Under the pieces are notes generated by a model, which was given only the letters and a program-made list of their open reading frames with translations, made no database searches and had not been told where the DNA came from. DNA of 63,067 nt from Paracoccus sphaerophysae (GTDB taxonomy: Bacteria; Pseudomonadota; Alphaproteobacteria; Rhodobacterales; Rhodobacteraceae), in the NCBI RefSeq assembly GCF_000763805.1, contig NZ_JRKS01000012.1, positions 1 to 63,067 of the forward strand, read 5' to 3'. The translations under genes were made by a program, and so were the position numbers. Of the stretch, positions 9,095-22,742 are shown piece after piece (the stretch's first letter is position 1; each line of letters starts with the position of its first letter).

Positions 9095-10039
9095 ATGGCG
9101 CAGATAGGCGGCATGTTCAACACCGCCGCCCGCCCAACCGACCGCGATGCGCTTGCGACGTTCCGGCGCGTGGCGGCGGGCATCGATCCCGACCGGCCGG
9201 TGCTGATCGCGGGCCCCACCGCGGCGGGCAAATCGGCGCTGGCGCTGGCCATCGCGCAGCGCATCGGCGGGGTGGTGGTCAATGCCGACGCGCTGCAGGT
9301 CTGGTCCTGCTGGCGGGTGCTGACCGCCCGCCCCTCGGTCGCCGACGAGGCCGCCGTGCCGCACGCGCTGTATGGCCACGTCGCGCCCGGCCGCAGTTAT
9401 TCGGTCGGTGACTGGCTGGCCGAGGTCGCGGCGCTGCGGGCCACCGGCGCGCGGCTGGTGATCGCCGGCGGGACCGGGCTTTACCTGACGACGCTGACCG
9501 AGGGGCTGGCGGTGATCCCGCCCGTGCCCTCAGCCATCCGCGCCGAGGGCGACAAGCTGCTGGCCGGGCCGGACGGTCTGGCGCGGATGCTGGCGGCGCT
9601 GGACGAGCCTACCCGCGACCGCATCGACCGGCTGAACCCCGCCCGCGTCCAGCGCGCGTGGGAGGTGCTGGCCGCGACCGGCCGGGGCCTGGTGGACTGG
9701 CAGGCCGACACGCCTGCCCCCCTGATCGACCCGGCCGAGGCGCAGCGGCTGGTCCTGACCGTGGACCGCGACCGGCTCGCCGACCGAATCGCCCAGCGCT
9801 TCGATGCGATGCTGGCCGAGGGCGCGGTGGACGAGGTCCGCCGGGTTGCGCCCTTCTGGGAGCCGCGCGCGCAATGGACCCGCGCGATCGGGGCGGCAGA
9901 ACTGAAGGCGCATCAGGACGGCAAGCTGACGCTGAAGGGCGCCCGCGACCGCGCGGTGATCGCGACGCGGCAATATGCCAAGAGCCAGCGCAGCTGGTTT
10001 CGCAACCGCATGCGGGACTGGACCCCGGTCGCGCTCTGA
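9095..10039 (+). CDS. miaA: tRNA dimethylallyltransferase MiaA
   Basis: MiaA adds the dimethylallyl group to A37 of tRNAs reading U-starting codons; MiaB, encoded at 38342-39673, then thiolates it. The P-loop is LIAGPTAAGKSALALAIA, followed by the NADALQVW site, IAGGTGLYLTTLTEGLA, and the C-terminal IGAAELKAHQDGKLTL and ATRQYAKSQRSWFRNR region that grips the tRNA. The start may be ATG 9095 (314 aa) or ATG 9113 (308 aa); neither has a strong ribosome binding site. The frame is open far upstream but that part is antisense to pyrH and frr. Confidence 0.95.
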   Translation: MAQIGGMFNTAARPTDRDALATFRRVAAGIDPDRPVLIAGPTAAGKSALALAIAQRIGGVVVNADALQVWSCWRVLTARPSVADEAAVPHALYGHVAPGRSYSVGDWLAEVAALRATGARLVIAGGTGLYLTTLTEGLAVIPPVPSAIRAEGDKLLAGPDGLARMLAALDEPTRDRIDRLNPARVQRAWEVLAATGRGLVDWQADTPAPLIDPAEAQRLVLTVDRDRLADRIAQRFDAMLAEGAVDEVRRVAPFWEPRAQWTRAIGAAELKAHQDGKLTLKGARDRAVIATRQYAKSQRSWFRNRMRDWTPVAL

Positions 10040-10052
10040 TCGGCGGCCGCGG

Positions 10053-10820
10053 TCAGCGCCGCAGGGCGCGGGCGATCACCAGCGCCAGCGCCGGCAGATA
10101 CATCACTACGCCATAGATCGCCGCCGCCAGCGGCGCCGCCGGGATCCCCGAGGCAAAGCCCGCCAGCATGGGTACCGCGATGTTGCGCATCGGCAGGGCC
10201 AGCGTCGCGGTGACGGTGCCCGGACCGCCCAGCCCCAACGCAACACCGGCGCCCCGCCCAAGCACGGCCAGCGCCACCGCCAGCACCAGCGACGCGCCGG
10301 CCAGGGGCCAGAACGCCGCCCCGGCGCGGCCCCAGACGAGCCCGGCGAGGATCATGGCGGCCAGCGCCAGCCCGGCGAGGATCGGCGCCAGCCGGTGCAC
10401 CGCCACCGGCACCCGGTCGCGCAGGGTCAGGCCCAGGAAGGCCGGCAGCGCCGCGGCCAGGATCAGCAGATAAAGACCCGCCGAACTGCCCCCGGCCCAT
10501 GCGGCACCCGCGCCGACCGTCAGGACGGCGGCAAAACTGCCCAGCGCGGTCAGCCCGTGGGCCAGCGTCAGGTCGCCGCCCGACAGCGTCACCAGCGGGT
10601 TCGCCGCGATGGTCCCCGGCGCCGCGCCGATCAGCACCAGCGCCGCGATCTCGGCCGGGGTCAGGCCCAGCAGCCAGCCGACCAGCCAGCCCAGGCCCGC
10701 GCCGCCGACCAGTTGCACCGCCGTCAGCAGCAGCGTCCGGCTGTCCCGCGGCGCCGCGGCGGTGGCGAGCCCCGCCGCAAGGCACACCAGCGCACAGCCG
10801 AGGGCGGCCAGCCACAGCAT
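10053..10820 (-). CDS. bile-acid:sodium-symporter-like integral membrane protein
   Basis: The 255-residue protein is almost entirely hydrophobic with about eight to nine membrane segments. The LIGAAPGTIAANPLVTLSGG segment followed by LTLAHGLTALGSFAAVL resembles the first unwound-helix core of the BASS symporter family (CPGGxxSNxxTYLAxGDxALS). A second such half-site may be GPGTVTATLALPMRNIAVPM, which has the ALxxRNxAV-like ending of that family. The protein is shorter than typical BASS members (about 290-320). The start overlaps the rnj stop as TGATG, so it is translationally coupled to RNase J. It converges on miaA with 13 bases between them. Substrate cannot be inferred. Confidence 0.6.
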   Translation of the reverse strand: MLWLAALGCALVCLAAGLATAAAPRDSRTLLLTAVQLVGGAGLGWLVGWLLGLTPAEIAALVLIGAAPGTIAANPLVTLSGGDLTLAHGLTALGSFAAVLTVGAGAAWAGGSSAGLYLLILAAALPAFLGLTLRDRVPVAVHRLAPILAGLALAAMILAGLVWGRAGAAFWPLAGASLVLAVALAVLGRGAGVALGLGGPGTVTATLALPMRNIAVPMLAGFASGIPAAPLAAAIYGVVMYLPALALVIARALRR

Positions 10821-12493
10821 CAGTCGGCCGCCAGCCGCGAGATGATGACCTTGACCTCGGGCTTCTTGCCGATCTCGTCCATGGCGGCCTGGCGCACGAT
10901 GCGGCGCAGACCATCGTCCAGCTTCCTGTCGTCCATGACGGTGCGCGCATCGACACGTTCGAGGTAATCCGCCAGCTCGCTTTCGATGTGGCGGGCCAGC
11001 GGCACGCCGGCGCGGCCGGTGGCGGCCAGACCCATCGTCTCGACCCAGGCGTCGGGCAGCGGGTCGTCGTTCTCGTCGATGATGACGGACACGGTGGCGT
11101 GGCCGTTCAGCGCCATGCGGATGCGGTCGCGCACCACCCCGTCCATCGCCCCGATCAGCACCGTGCCGTCCAGATAGATGCGGCCGGTGGGCACGTCGTC
11201 CACCTGCCGCAGCGTGTCGCCGGTCAGGTCCATCATCATGCCGTTGGTCACGATCTCGGACGCCATGCCCTTGCCGCGGCCGATCTTCATGTGCTCGCGC
11301 AGATGCATGTGCTCGCCATGCATCGGGATCAGGATCTGCGGCTTCAAGAGGTCGTGGATCGCCTCGAGATCGGGGCGGTTTGCGTGGCCCGAGACGTGAT
11401 ACATCCCGTCATCGGGGTCATAGACGTCCACCCCCAGCCGGCTGAGGTTGTTCATGATCCGGATCACCGGCCGCTCGTTGCCGGGGATGGTGCGGCTGGA
11501 AAACAGGAAGGTGTCGCCCTCTTTCAGCTGGATCCCGAGGTACTTGCCCATCGACAGCTGCATCGAGGCGGCGCGGCGTTCGCCCTGCGACCCGGTGACG
11601 ATCAGCATCACCTTGTCGCGCGGCAGCTCGGCCGCCTCGTCTGGGCCGATCACCTTGGGGAAATCGCGCAGCACGCCGGTCTCGATGGCCGCGGTCACCA
11701 TCTTGCGCATCGCCCGCCCCAGCAGGCAGATCCTGCGCCCGGCGGCGGTGCCGGCATCGGCCAGCGTCTTGAGCCGCGCGACGTTGGACGCAAAGGTCGT
11801 CGCCACCACCATCTGCCGCTGGGCCATGACGAAATCCAGCAGCGGGTTGGCCAGCAGCGCCTCGGATCGGCCGGGATTGGGGCTGAAGACGTTGGTGGAA
11901 TCGCAGGCCAGCGCCTTGATCGGGCGTTCCTGCGCGATGTCGTGCCACATGATCGGGTCGAACGCCTCGCCCACCACCGGCGTCCCGTCCAGCTTGAAGT
12001 CGCCGGTGTGGACGATCCGGCCGGCCGGCGTGTCGATGATCAGCGCGGCGCTTTCCGGGATCGAGTGGCTGACCGGCACGAACTGGACCGCGAACGGGCC
12101 CGCCTGCACCGTCTCGGGGCGCGGGGCGACGATGCGCAGCCGGTCCAGCGGCTGGCCGGCTTCCTCCATCTTCATCCGGGCCAGCGTGCCGGTGAACTTG
12201 CGGGCATAGACCGGCACCCGCAGGCGGTTCCACAGCAGGCCCAGGGCGCCGACGTGATCCTCATGCCCGTGGGTGATGAAGATCGCCTCGAGCCGGTCGC
12301 GGTTGTCTTCCAGCCAGCGCAGGTCGGGCATGATGAGGTCGATGCCCGGCGCGCTGTCCATGTCGCCGAAGGTCACCCCCAGATCGACGAGGATCAGCCG
12401 CTCGCGCCCTGCCGGGCCGTAGCCATAGACATAGGCGTTCATGCCGATTTCGCCCGCGCCGCCCAGCGGCAGATAGATCAGACGTTCAGACAT
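10820..12493 (-). CDS. rnj: ribonuclease J
   Basis: RNase J is a beta-CASP metallo-beta-lactamase-fold ribonuclease with endo- and 5'-exonuclease activity; it replaces RNase E-type functions in many alphaproteobacteria or supplements them. The motifs are PLGGAGEIGMN at the N terminus, the zinc site FITHGHEDHVGAL, VSHSIPESAALII, HTGDFKLD, and the beta-CASP motifs ACDSTNVF and IPMHGEHMHLREH. The ATG at 12493 is preceded by GGGAGG at ideal distance and overlaps coaX by eight bases; the protein is 557 aa. It belongs to the run birA-coaX-rnj behind nuoN. Confidence 0.95.
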   Translation of the reverse strand: MSERLIYLPLGGAGEIGMNAYVYGYGPAGRERLILVDLGVTFGDMDSAPGIDLIMPDLRWLEDNRDRLEAIFITHGHEDHVGALGLLWNRLRVPVYARKFTGTLARMKMEEAGQPLDRLRIVAPRPETVQAGPFAVQFVPVSHSIPESAALIIDTPAGRIVHTGDFKLDGTPVVGEAFDPIMWHDIAQERPIKALACDSTNVFSPNPGRSEALLANPLLDFVMAQRQMVVATTFASNVARLKTLADAGTAAGRRICLLGRAMRKMVTAAIETGVLRDFPKVIGPDEAAELPRDKVMLIVTGSQGERRAASMQLSMGKYLGIQLKEGDTFLFSSRTIPGNERPVIRIMNNLSRLGVDVYDPDDGMYHVSGHANRPDLEAIHDLLKPQILIPMHGEHMHLREHMKIGRGKGMASEIVTNGMMMDLTGDTLRQVDDVPTGRIYLDGTVLIGAMDGVVRDRIRMALNGHATVSVIIDENDDPLPDAWVETMGLAATGRAGVPLARHIESELADYLERVDARTVMDDRKLDDGLRRIVRQAAMDEIGKKPEVKVIISRLAAD

Positions 12494-13265
12494 TTCCCGC
12501 CTCCCTGTTGAAGTCATGGATGAGCCGCAGCCCGTGGATGGTCAAATCGTCGTCCCAGCTGTCGAACAGACCCTCGGTCTGGTCGAACAGCGCAGCCAGA
12601 CCGCCGGTGGCGATGATCTTCAACGCCCGCCCGCGTTCCTCGGCGATGCGGCCGCAGATCTCGCGCACCAGGCCGGTATAGCCCCAGAACACGCCGGACT
12701 GGATGCACGCAACCGTATTCGTGCCGATCACCTGCGCCGGCCGGGTCACATCGACATGAGGCAGCGACGCCGCCCCCATGTGCAGCGCCTCAAGCGACAG
12801 GTTCACGCCGGGCGCGATCACGCCGCCCACATAGGCGCCGTCATGGCCCACCACGTCGAAGGTGGTGGCGGTGCCGAAATCCACCACCGTCAGGTCGGGC
12901 CCATAGCGGTCGAAGGCCGCCCAGGTGTTGACGATCCGGTCCGGCCCCACCACCGCGCCCGGATCGACGCGCGGCGGCGCCGGCAGCAGGCAGTCGGGCT
13001 TGCCCACCACCAGCGGGCGGGTGTCGAAATAGCGGTTGCACAGCACCCGCAGGTTGAAGACCACCCGCGGCACAGTCGAGCTGATGATGCACTGGTCGAT
13101 GGTCACGTCCAGCTGGTGCAGCCCAATCAGCGAGCGCAGCCAGACGTAGTATTCGTCCGCCGTGCGCCGGTGGTCCGTGGCGATGCGCCAGGTCGACAGG
13201 AACTTCTCGCCGTCCCAGATCGAGAACATCGAGTTGGTGTTGCCGGTGTCGATGCACAGCAGCAT
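12486..13265 (-). CDS. coaX: type III pantothenate kinase
   Basis: CoaX catalyses the first step of CoA synthesis, pantothenate to 4'-phosphopantothenate, and is not feedback inhibited as type I enzymes are. The start MLLCIDTGNTNSMFSIWDGE has the phosphate-binding DTGNTN; GPDRIVNTWAAFDRYG and VVDFGTATTFDVV are the PHOSPHATE/ADENOSINE motifs, and GGVIAPGVNLSLEALH follows. The 259-residue length is normal. Its ATG begins directly after the birA stop, and its own stop overlaps the rnj start. Both birA and coaX serve cofactor metabolism. Confidence 0.96.
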   Translation of the reverse strand: MLLCIDTGNTNSMFSIWDGEKFLSTWRIATDHRRTADEYYVWLRSLIGLHQLDVTIDQCIISSTVPRVVFNLRVLCNRYFDTRPLVVGKPDCLLPAPPRVDPGAVVGPDRIVNTWAAFDRYGPDLTVVDFGTATTFDVVGHDGAYVGGVIAPGVNLSLEALHMGAASLPHVDVTRPAQVIGTNTVACIQSGVFWGYTGLVREICGRIAEERGRALKIIATGGLAALFDQTEGLFDSWDDDLTIHGLRLIHDFNREAGNV

Positions 13266-14033
13266 TCAGGCCTCGTGGAAATGGATGTCGGCGGCGGGGA
13301 TCGTCTCGCGCCCGGCCGGGGTGGTAAGGATCAGGGCGCCGCTGTCGTCGATGCCCTCGAAGGTGCCGTGGCGGGTGTCGCGGCCTGTCCGGGCGGTGAC
13401 GGGCTGCCCCAGCCGCGCGGCGCGGGCCAGCCAGGCGCTGCGGATCGGGGCGAAGCCCCAGGTTTCCAGCTGCGCCTGCCAGCGGGCGAAGGCGGGGGCG
13501 AGCAGGTCCAGGAACTGGTCGGCGGTGACCGCGTGGCCGGTTTCGCCCAGCACCGACACGGGGGGCGTCGCTCCGGGTTCGAGCGTTGTGGGGTCGGGGG
13601 CGGCGGCGAGGTTCACGCCGATGCCGATCGCCAGGGCCGTGACCCGTGCCCCCTGCCCCGCGCTTTCCAGCAGGATGCCGGCGACCTTGCCGCCGTTCAG
13701 CAGCCCGTCGTTGGGCCATTTGATCTGCACCCGGGCGGCCGGCCCGCAGGTGGCGACCAGCGCCTCGTGCAGTGCCAGGGCGGCGACGAAGCTGTACAGC
13801 GAGGCGTCCGCGGGAGAGCCGGTCGGCCGGATCAGCAGGGTCGCGGCCAGGTTCCCCTGCGGGTCGCGCCAGGCGCGGCCGCGCCGGCCCCGCCCGGCGG
13901 TCTGTTCGCGCGCCATGATCCAGGTCGGGCCGGACAATGTGGCGGCCAGGCGCAGCGCCTCGGCATTGGTGCTGTCGATGCGGGGCAGCACATGGCGCGC
14001 AACCCCCGCCGGCCAGTCCGGGGACTCAGTCAA
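13266..14033 (-). CDS. birA: biotin--[acetyl-CoA-carboxylase] ligase
   Basis: BirA attaches biotin to the carboxyl-carrier subunit of acetyl-CoA carboxylase. Motifs are [31 protein letters not shown] (biotinyl-AMP loop GRGRRGR), [20 protein letters not shown] and [12 protein letters not shown], with an SH3-like C-terminal domain ([20 protein letters not shown]). No N-terminal helix-turn-helix is present, so it is the non-regulatory type. No good ATG exists; a TTG at 14033 that overlaps the nuoN stop by eight bases gives 255 residues and fits the family N terminus, but the start lacks a strong ribosome binding site. It lies directly behind nuoN, an arrangement I recall from Paracoccus. Confidence 0.9.
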   Translation of the reverse strand: MTESPDWPAGVARHVLPRIDSTNAEALRLAATLSGPTWIMAREQTAGRGRRGRAWRDPQGNLAATLLIRPTGSPADASLYSFVAALALHEALVATCGPAARVQIKWPNDGLLNGGKVAGILLESAGQGARVTALAIGIGVNLAAAPDPTTLEPGATPPVSVLGETGHAVTADQFLDLLAPAFARWQAQLETWGFAPIRSAWLARAARLGQPVTARTGRDTRHGTFEGIDDSGALILTTPAGRETIPAADIHFHEA

Positions 14034-15522
14034 CGGGCGCCGTGGCGACGGCGACGGGGTCCGCGACCGGCGCGGCCTCGGCGACCACCAGCGACGCGGC
14101 AGCGCGCTCCGCTGCACGGTCAGTGCCGAACAGGGTGAAGGCCCCGAACAGCGTGATCGCCGTGGCGCCCATCAGCGCCAGCCACTGCACGCCGCCCATC
14201 CGGGTTTCGACCACGCCATCGGGCTCGGACCCGAACCACAAGTAATAGACCATGCGCAGGTAATAGAACGCGCCGATGACCGAAGCGATCACGCCCAGCA
14301 CCGCCAGCCAGCTCATGTTCGCGTCGACGGCGGCCTTCATCACCGCGAACTTGGCGAAGAAGCCCAGCATCGGGGGCACGCCGGCCAGCGAGAACAGCAG
14401 GATCACCATCGCGATCGCCTTCAGCGGCTCGGTGCGGGCCAGCAGGTTCAGGTCGCTCAGCGCTGTGACCGGACGGCCGTCGCGTTCCATCGACAGGATG
14501 AAGGCGAAGGTGCCGACGTTCATCACCACGTAGATCGCCATGTAGATCAGCATCGCCTGCACGCCGAAGGCGGTCCCGGCGGCCAGTCCGATCAGGGCAA
14601 AGCCCATATGCGCGATCGAGGAATAGGCCATCAGCCGCTTGATGTCGCGCTGCCCGATGCCGGCGATCGAGCCCAGGAACATCGACAGCACCGCCATCAC
14701 CGCGATGATCTGACCCCAGTCGCCCGGCACGTTGCCGAAGGCGCCCCACATCAGCCGCGCGATCAGCGCCATCGCCGCGACCTTGGGCGCGGTGGCGAAG
14801 AACGCCGTCACCGGGGTCGGCGAGCCTTCATACACGTCGGGCGTCCACATGTGGAACGGCACCGCCGAGACCTTGAACGCCAGCCCGACCAGCAGGAACA
14901 CCAGCCCGAACAGCAGCCCCATCGGCAGCGCGCCCTGATGGACGACCTGGGCGATGCCGGCGAGGTTGGTGGTCCCGGCAAAGCCGTAGACCAGCGAGGC
15001 GCCATAAAGCAGCATCCCCGAGGACAGCGAGCCGAGGACGAAATACTTCAGCCCCGCCTCGGACGAGCGCACGCTGTCGCGGCGCATGGCGGCCACGACA
15101 TACAGCGCGAGCGACTGCAGCTCGAGCCCCATGTAGAGCGACAGCAGGTCTCCGGCCGAGACCATGACCATCATGCCGACCACGGCCAGCACGATCAGGA
15201 TCGGCAGCTCGAACCGCATCATGCCGTTGCGGGTCAGGTAACCGACGCTCATCGCCAGGACGGCGGCGGCGGACAGCAGGACGGTGACCTTGGCGAAGCG
15301 GGCGAAGGCGTCGTCGATGAACATGCCGAAGAAGGCCTGCCCGTCCGCGCGCCCGGTCCAGCCGACCGCAAAGGCGGCCGCCAGCAGCGCCGCGACGGTC
15401 AGCCACAGCACGGCGCCGGCGATCCGGTCCTTGCCGAAAAACGCCCCCAGCATCAGCGCGGCCAGCGCAAAGATCGACAGCGCCGCTTCCGGCAGGATCG
15501 TCGACAGGTCGAGAGAAGTCAT
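14026..15522 (-). CDS. nuoN: NADH-quinone oxidoreductase subunit N
   Basis: NuoN is one of three antiporter-like proton-pumping membrane subunits of complex I. The 498-residue protein has about 14 membrane helices. The core shows [20 protein letters not shown], the lysine-bearing helix [20 protein letters not shown], and [20 protein letters not shown]. The last third has [20 protein letters not shown], the usual helix 12-13 region. It is the last nuo gene, 12 bases after nuoM, and overlaps birA. Confidence 0.96.
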   Translation of the reverse strand: MTSLDLSTILPEAALSIFALAALMLGAFFGKDRIAGAVLWLTVAALLAAAFAVGWTGRADGQAFFGMFIDDAFARFAKVTVLLSAAAVLAMSVGYLTRNGMMRFELPILIVLAVVGMMVMVSAGDLLSLYMGLELQSLALYVVAAMRRDSVRSSEAGLKYFVLGSLSSGMLLYGASLVYGFAGTTNLAGIAQVVHQGALPMGLLFGLVFLLVGLAFKVSAVPFHMWTPDVYEGSPTPVTAFFATAPKVAAMALIARLMWGAFGNVPGDWGQIIAVMAVLSMFLGSIAGIGQRDIKRLMAYSSIAHMGFALIGLAAGTAFGVQAMLIYMAIYVVMNVGTFAFILSMERDGRPVTALSDLNLLARTEPLKAIAMVILLFSLAGVPPMLGFFAKFAVMKAAVDANMSWLAVLGVIASVIGAFYYLRMVYYLWFGSEPDGVVETRMGGVQWLALMGATAITLFGAFTLFGTDRAAERAAASLVVAEAAPVADPVAVATAPVD

Positions 15523-15534
15523 CGCGGGGCCCCC

Positions 15535-17100
<1,566 letters not shown>

Positions 17101-17101
17101 C

Positions 17102-19363
17102 TCAGTTCACGCTCCGCGCCATCACCCAGATCAGCAGGCCGACGAGGCCCAGAACCATGCCGAAGGCATAGTGGAACAGATACCCCGACTGCACCCGGCC
17201 GGCAAAGCGGGTCATCCGCGGGATCAGCCCCATCGCGAGCCCGTTGATCGCCCCGTCGATGGTGCGCCCGTCGCCGCCGGTCCACAGCGCCCGGCCCAGC
17301 CAGCGCGCCGGGCGGACGAAGGCCCAGTCATACAGCTCGTCGAAATACCACTTGTTCAGCAGGAAGCGATACAGCGGCCGCTGCGTCGCGGCCAGCGCCG
17401 CGGCGCTGCCCGGGTTGCGGATGTACATGACCCAGGCCAGCCCCAGCCCGGCCAGCATGGCAAAGAACGGCGCCACCTTGACCCAGACCGGCGCGTGGTG
17501 CGCCTCGTCCATGACGTGGTTGTCGGGGTGCATGTAGATCGCCCCCCCGACCGGAGCCGGGACGTTCACGTTCACCGCGCCGGCGTGGTCGGCCTCGGCC
17601 CCGTCGGGGGCGGTCACGGCGGACTCGGCGGCGGCGTGTTCGGGGGCGGCGGTCGCGGTCTCGGCCGGCGCCGTGGCGTGGTCGGCCGGATCGGCGGCCG
17701 GGGCGCCGTGGGTGCCGGTCGCCTCGGCGGTGCCGTGGCCCATGTGGAAGAACTCGACCACCTGGTCGTGACTGCCGAAGAACGGCCCGTACCAGACCAT
17801 CCCCGAGAAGATCGCCCCGACGGCCAGGGCCGCCAGCGGGATCAGCATCACCGGCGGGGATTCATGGGCGTGTTCGTAGGCGTGCAGGCCGTCATGGCCA
17901 TGCGCGTCGTGGGCGTGGGGATCGTGGCCATGCGCGGCGGCGTGGGTCTGGACCTCTTCCTCGGCCTTGATCTCGGCGTCCCAGACCCGCTGCGGGCGGG
18001 GCGCGCCCCAGAAGGTCAGGAACATGAGCCGCCAGGAATAGAAGCTGGTGAACATCGCCGCGATCACCAGTAGCCAGAAGGCATAGGCGTGGCCCGAGCC
18101 ATAGGCGCTTTCGATCACCGCGTCCTTGGACAGGAAGCCGGCGAAACCGATGGTGGTCAGCGGGATGCCAACCCCGGTGATCGCCAGCGTGCCGATCAGC
18201 ATCGCCCAGAAGGTATAGGGGATCTTCTTGCGCAGCCCGCCATAGTTCCGCAGGTCCTGTTCATGGTGCATCGCGTGGATGACCGAGCCGGCGCCCAGGA
18301 ACAGCATCGCCTTGAAGAAGGCGTGGGTCAGCAGGTGGAACATGGCGACCGAATAGACGCCCACGCCCGCCGCGACGAACATGTAGCCCAGCTGCGAACA
18401 GGTAGAATAGGCGATCACCCGCTTGATGTCGTTCTGCACGAGGCCCACGGTCGCGGCAAAGAACGCCGTGGCCGCGCCGATCAGGACGATGAAGTTCTTG
18501 GCGTCGGGTGCGAATTCGTACAGCGGCGACATCCGACAGACGAGGAACACCCCTGCCGTCACCATCGTCGCGGCGTGGATCAGCGCCGACACCGGGGTCG
18601 GACCTTCCATCGCGTCGGGCAGCCAGGTGTGCAGGCCCAGCTGCGCCGACTTGCCCATCGCGCCGATGAACAGCAGCACCCCGATCAGGTTCGCCGCGTT
18701 CCAGTCGGTCCACAGGAAATGCAGCTGCGTCTGGGCGATCTGCGGGACCTGGGCGAAGATCTCGTCGAAGCGGACCGTGCCGGTCAGCCAGTACAGCGCG
18801 AAGATCCCCAGCAGAAAGCCGAAATCGCCGACGCGGTTGACGATGAAGGCCTTCATTGCCGCGGCATTGGCCGAGGGCTTCTTGTAGTAGAAGCCGATCA
18901 GCAGGTACGAGGCGACGCCCACGCCCTCCCACCCGAAGAACATCTGCAGCAGGTTGTCGGCCGTCACCAGCATCAGCATGGCGAAGGTGAAGAACGACAG
19001 ATAGGCGAAGAACCGCGCCTTGTAGGGCTCGTCCTCGGTCCAGTTGTCGTCGTGGGCCATGTAGCCCATCGAATACAGGTGGACGAGCGCCGACACGGTG
19101 GTCACGACAATCAGCATGATCGCGGTCAGCCGGTCCATGCGGATCGACCACTCGGCGGCGAAATCGCCGGTGACGATCCAGTCCATGACCGGGATGTGTC
19201 GCGGTGTGCCGTCAAACCCCAGGAACACCATCCACGACATCGCGCAGGCGGCGAACAGCACCGCCGTGGTCAGCCACTGGGCGCCCTTTTCGGAGATCAC
19301 CCGCCAGCCGAAGCCCGTGATGATCGCGGCGACGAGGGGGGCAAAGAGGATGAACTTTTCCAT
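17102..19363 (-). CDS. nuoL: NADH-quinone oxidoreductase subunit L, with a histidine-rich insert
   Basis: NuoL is the distal proton-pumping subunit with the long lateral helix. At 753 residues it exceeds the roughly 610-700 usual in the family. Typical motifs are [60 protein letters not shown] and the C-terminal amphipathic helix around [20 protein letters not shown]. The extra length comes from a loop after helix 14: a segment with ten histidines in 29 residues (about residues 473-504), then an Ala/Pro/Thr/His-rich stretch of about 55 residues before the last helices. These inserts are not needed for the core fold; metal binding is only a guess. The gene lies seven bases after nuoK. Confidence 0.95.
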   Translation of the reverse strand: MEKFILFAPLVAAIITGFGWRVISEKGAQWLTTAVLFAACAMSWMVFLGFDGTPRHIPVMDWIVTGDFAAEWSIRMDRLTAIMLIVVTTVSALVHLYSMGYMAHDDNWTEDEPYKARFFAYLSFFTFAMLMLVTADNLLQMFFGWEGVGVASYLLIGFYYKKPSANAAAMKAFIVNRVGDFGFLLGIFALYWLTGTVRFDEIFAQVPQIAQTQLHFLWTDWNAANLIGVLLFIGAMGKSAQLGLHTWLPDAMEGPTPVSALIHAATMVTAGVFLVCRMSPLYEFAPDAKNFIVLIGAATAFFAATVGLVQNDIKRVIAYSTCSQLGYMFVAAGVGVYSVAMFHLLTHAFFKAMLFLGAGSVIHAMHHEQDLRNYGGLRKKIPYTFWAMLIGTLAITGVGIPLTTIGFAGFLSKDAVIESAYGSGHAYAFWLLVIAAMFTSFYSWRLMFLTFWGAPRPQRVWDAEIKAEEEVQTHAAAHGHDPHAHDAHGHDGLHAYEHAHESPPVMLIPLAALAVGAIFSGMVWYGPFFGSHDQVVEFFHMGHGTAEATGTHGAPAADPADHATAPAETATAAPEHAAAESAVTAPDGAEADHAGAVNVNVPAPVGGAIYMHPDNHVMDEAHHAPVWVKVAPFFAMLAGLGLAWVMYIRNPGSAAALAATQRPLYRFLLNKWYFDELYDWAFVRPARWLGRALWTGGDGRTIDGAINGLAMGLIPRMTRFAGRVQSGYLFHYAFGMVLGLVGLLIWVMARSVN

Positions 19364-19370
19364 GATGTCC

Positions 19371-19715
<345 letters not shown>

Positions 19716-19979
19716 CTATAATTTTCCGCGATTGCGGATAACTGCCTCAAAGGCGTCAAAGACGTTTTCAGCTGTGATAATTAACGATGTCCGCCAGGTC
19801 TCGTTGCGAACGCCCGCATCATCGAGCCGCGGCTCAATCAACTTGACGGCGTCATTTTGTCCGCTCTCGTAAGCGGCGAGTAGGAAATCCGTAAACCTCT
19901 CGGTGTCATTGGGGTGGAGAAGGCCCCAATTTGCCGATCCGGCAAAAGTTTGCCAAAGCTGATCGATAGCCTTTTTCAC
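19716..19979 (-). CDS. small protein of unknown function, low-GC insert between nuoJ and nuoK
   Basis: A GTG at 19979 overlaps the nuoJ stop as GTGA and opens an 87-residue frame ending at TAG ([19 protein letters not shown] ... [17 protein letters not shown]). The product is acidic to neutral, soluble and predicted mostly helical, without signal peptide or membrane segment. GC is about 52 % against nearly 70 % around it, and codon choice is unlike its neighbours (CTT, TTA, AAA, TTT). I do not recognise the family. Length and composition resemble small proteins acquired from outside, such as immunity or phage-type proteins, but nothing shows this. It interrupts the otherwise tight nuoJ-nuoK junction. 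Its overlap with nuoJ suggests it is translated. Confidence 0.6.
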   Translation of the reverse strand: MKKAIDQLWQTFAGSANWGLLHPNDTERFTDFLLAAYESGQNDAVKLIEPRLDDAGVRNETWRTSLIITAENVFDAFEAVIRNRGKL

Positions 19980-20578
19980 AGCCCCTGCCCCGGCTTCGGG
20001 TTGGTCATCCGCATCGCCTTCTTCGGGTCGCGCCACATCTGTTGCAGCACATCCTGGCGCTTGATGTCCTTGCGGTGGCGCAGCGTCAGCAGGATCGCCC
20101 CGATCATCGCCACCAGCAGGATCAGACCGGCCAGCTGGAAGGCGAGGAAGTAGCGGTCATACAGCAGCATCCCCAACGCGTGGGTGTTCAGGGTGTTTTC
20201 CACGATCGGCGCGGCGCGGGCGGCGGCTGCGGTCTCGGCCGTCTGCCAGGCACCGAAGGCGATGCCCAGCTGCGCCATCATCACCAGCCCGATCAGCAGG
20301 CCCAGCGGCAGATAGCGCGCCAGCTCGCCCTTCAGCTCGGCAAAGTCGGTGTCGAGCATCATCACCACGAACAGGAACAGCACCGCGACCGCGCCGACAT
20401 AGACGATGATCAGCAGCATCGCCACGAACTCGGCCCCCTGCATCACGAACAGCCCGGCCGCGGACAGGAAAGCCAGGATCAGCCACAGCACGGAATGCAC
20501 CGGGTTCTTCGAGATCACCACCATGAAGCCCGACACCACCACGCACAGCGCGAACAGGTAGAACGCAAAGATCATCAT
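19976..20578 (-). CDS. nuoJ: NADH-quinone oxidoreductase subunit J
   Basis: NuoJ (200 residues, five transmembrane helices) contains the pi-bulge helix TM3 that couples quinone reduction to proton pumping, seen as [20 protein letters not shown]. The ATG at 20578 overlaps the stop of the upstream AhpD-like gene as ATGA; a longer open frame upstream is out-of-frame shadow of that gene. The C terminus is a short cytoplasmic tail with [16 protein letters not shown]. Family identity is secure. Confidence 0.95.
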   Translation of the reverse strand: MMIFAFYLFALCVVVSGFMVVISKNPVHSVLWLILAFLSAAGLFVMQGAEFVAMLLIIVYVGAVAVLFLFVVMMLDTDFAELKGELARYLPLGLLIGLVMMAQLGIAFGAWQTAETAAAARAAPIVENTLNTHALGMLLYDRYFLAFQLAGLILLVAMIGAILLTLRHRKDIKRQDVLQQMWRDPKKAMRMTNPKPGQGL

Positions 20579-20982
20579 GCCTGGTCTTCCTCTTCGGCGA
20601 ATACCGACTGCGCCAGCTCCAGCGCCTTCTGCATGGCGGGCATCCCGCCGAACATGCTCATCTGCCAGATCGTCTCGGCGATCTCGCGCTGCGAGGCGCC
20701 GGCCTTGCGGGCGTGACGCACCGCGAGGCGCAGCTGCGGCTCGGCCAGGGCGCCCTGCACGGTCAGCGCGCCGATGGTCAGCAGCAGGCGGGTCTTGGCG
20801 TCCAGACCCTCGCGGTTGAAGGTCTTGCCGAACCACATCTCCATCATGTCCGCGGGCATGGTGGGGATCATCTTCTCGAACGCGCGCGGGTCGAAGCTTT
20901 CCAGCGCCGGGTTGAAGGCGCGCGCCATTTCCTGCCCCGACTGGAGCATCTGCGAAAAGAGCCGGGCGAAACCTTCACTCAT
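20575..20982 (-). CDS. carboxymuconolactone-decarboxylase/AhpD-like small protein in the nuo operon
   Basis: The 135-residue protein has the CMD fold pattern: [39 protein letters not shown] and [21 protein letters not shown]. It has no cysteine at all, so it cannot work as a CxxC peroxidase of the AhpD kind. A long N-terminal helix ([16 protein letters not shown]) precedes the fold. It lies between nuoI (nine bases) and nuoJ (ATGA overlap), so it is co-produced with complex I. Extra reading frames inside the nqo/nuo operon are known from Paracoccus and Rhodobacter. A role in complex I assembly or quinone chemistry is possible but not shown. Confidence 0.8.
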   Translation of the reverse strand: MSEGFARLFSQMLQSGQEMARAFNPALESFDPRAFEKMIPTMPADMMEMWFGKTFNREGLDAKTRLLLTIGALTVQGALAEPQLRLAVRHARKAGASQREIAETIWQMSMFGGMPAMQKALELAQSVFAEEEDQA

Positions 20983-20991
20983 GGCGGGTCC

Positions 20992-22724
<1,733 letters not shown>

Positions 22725-22742
22725 CGGAAATCGTCCCCCTCG

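Noticed and set aside
10499..12511. Open frame of 670 codons opposite RNase J
   Set aside because: Shadow of rnj; no start signal or domain.
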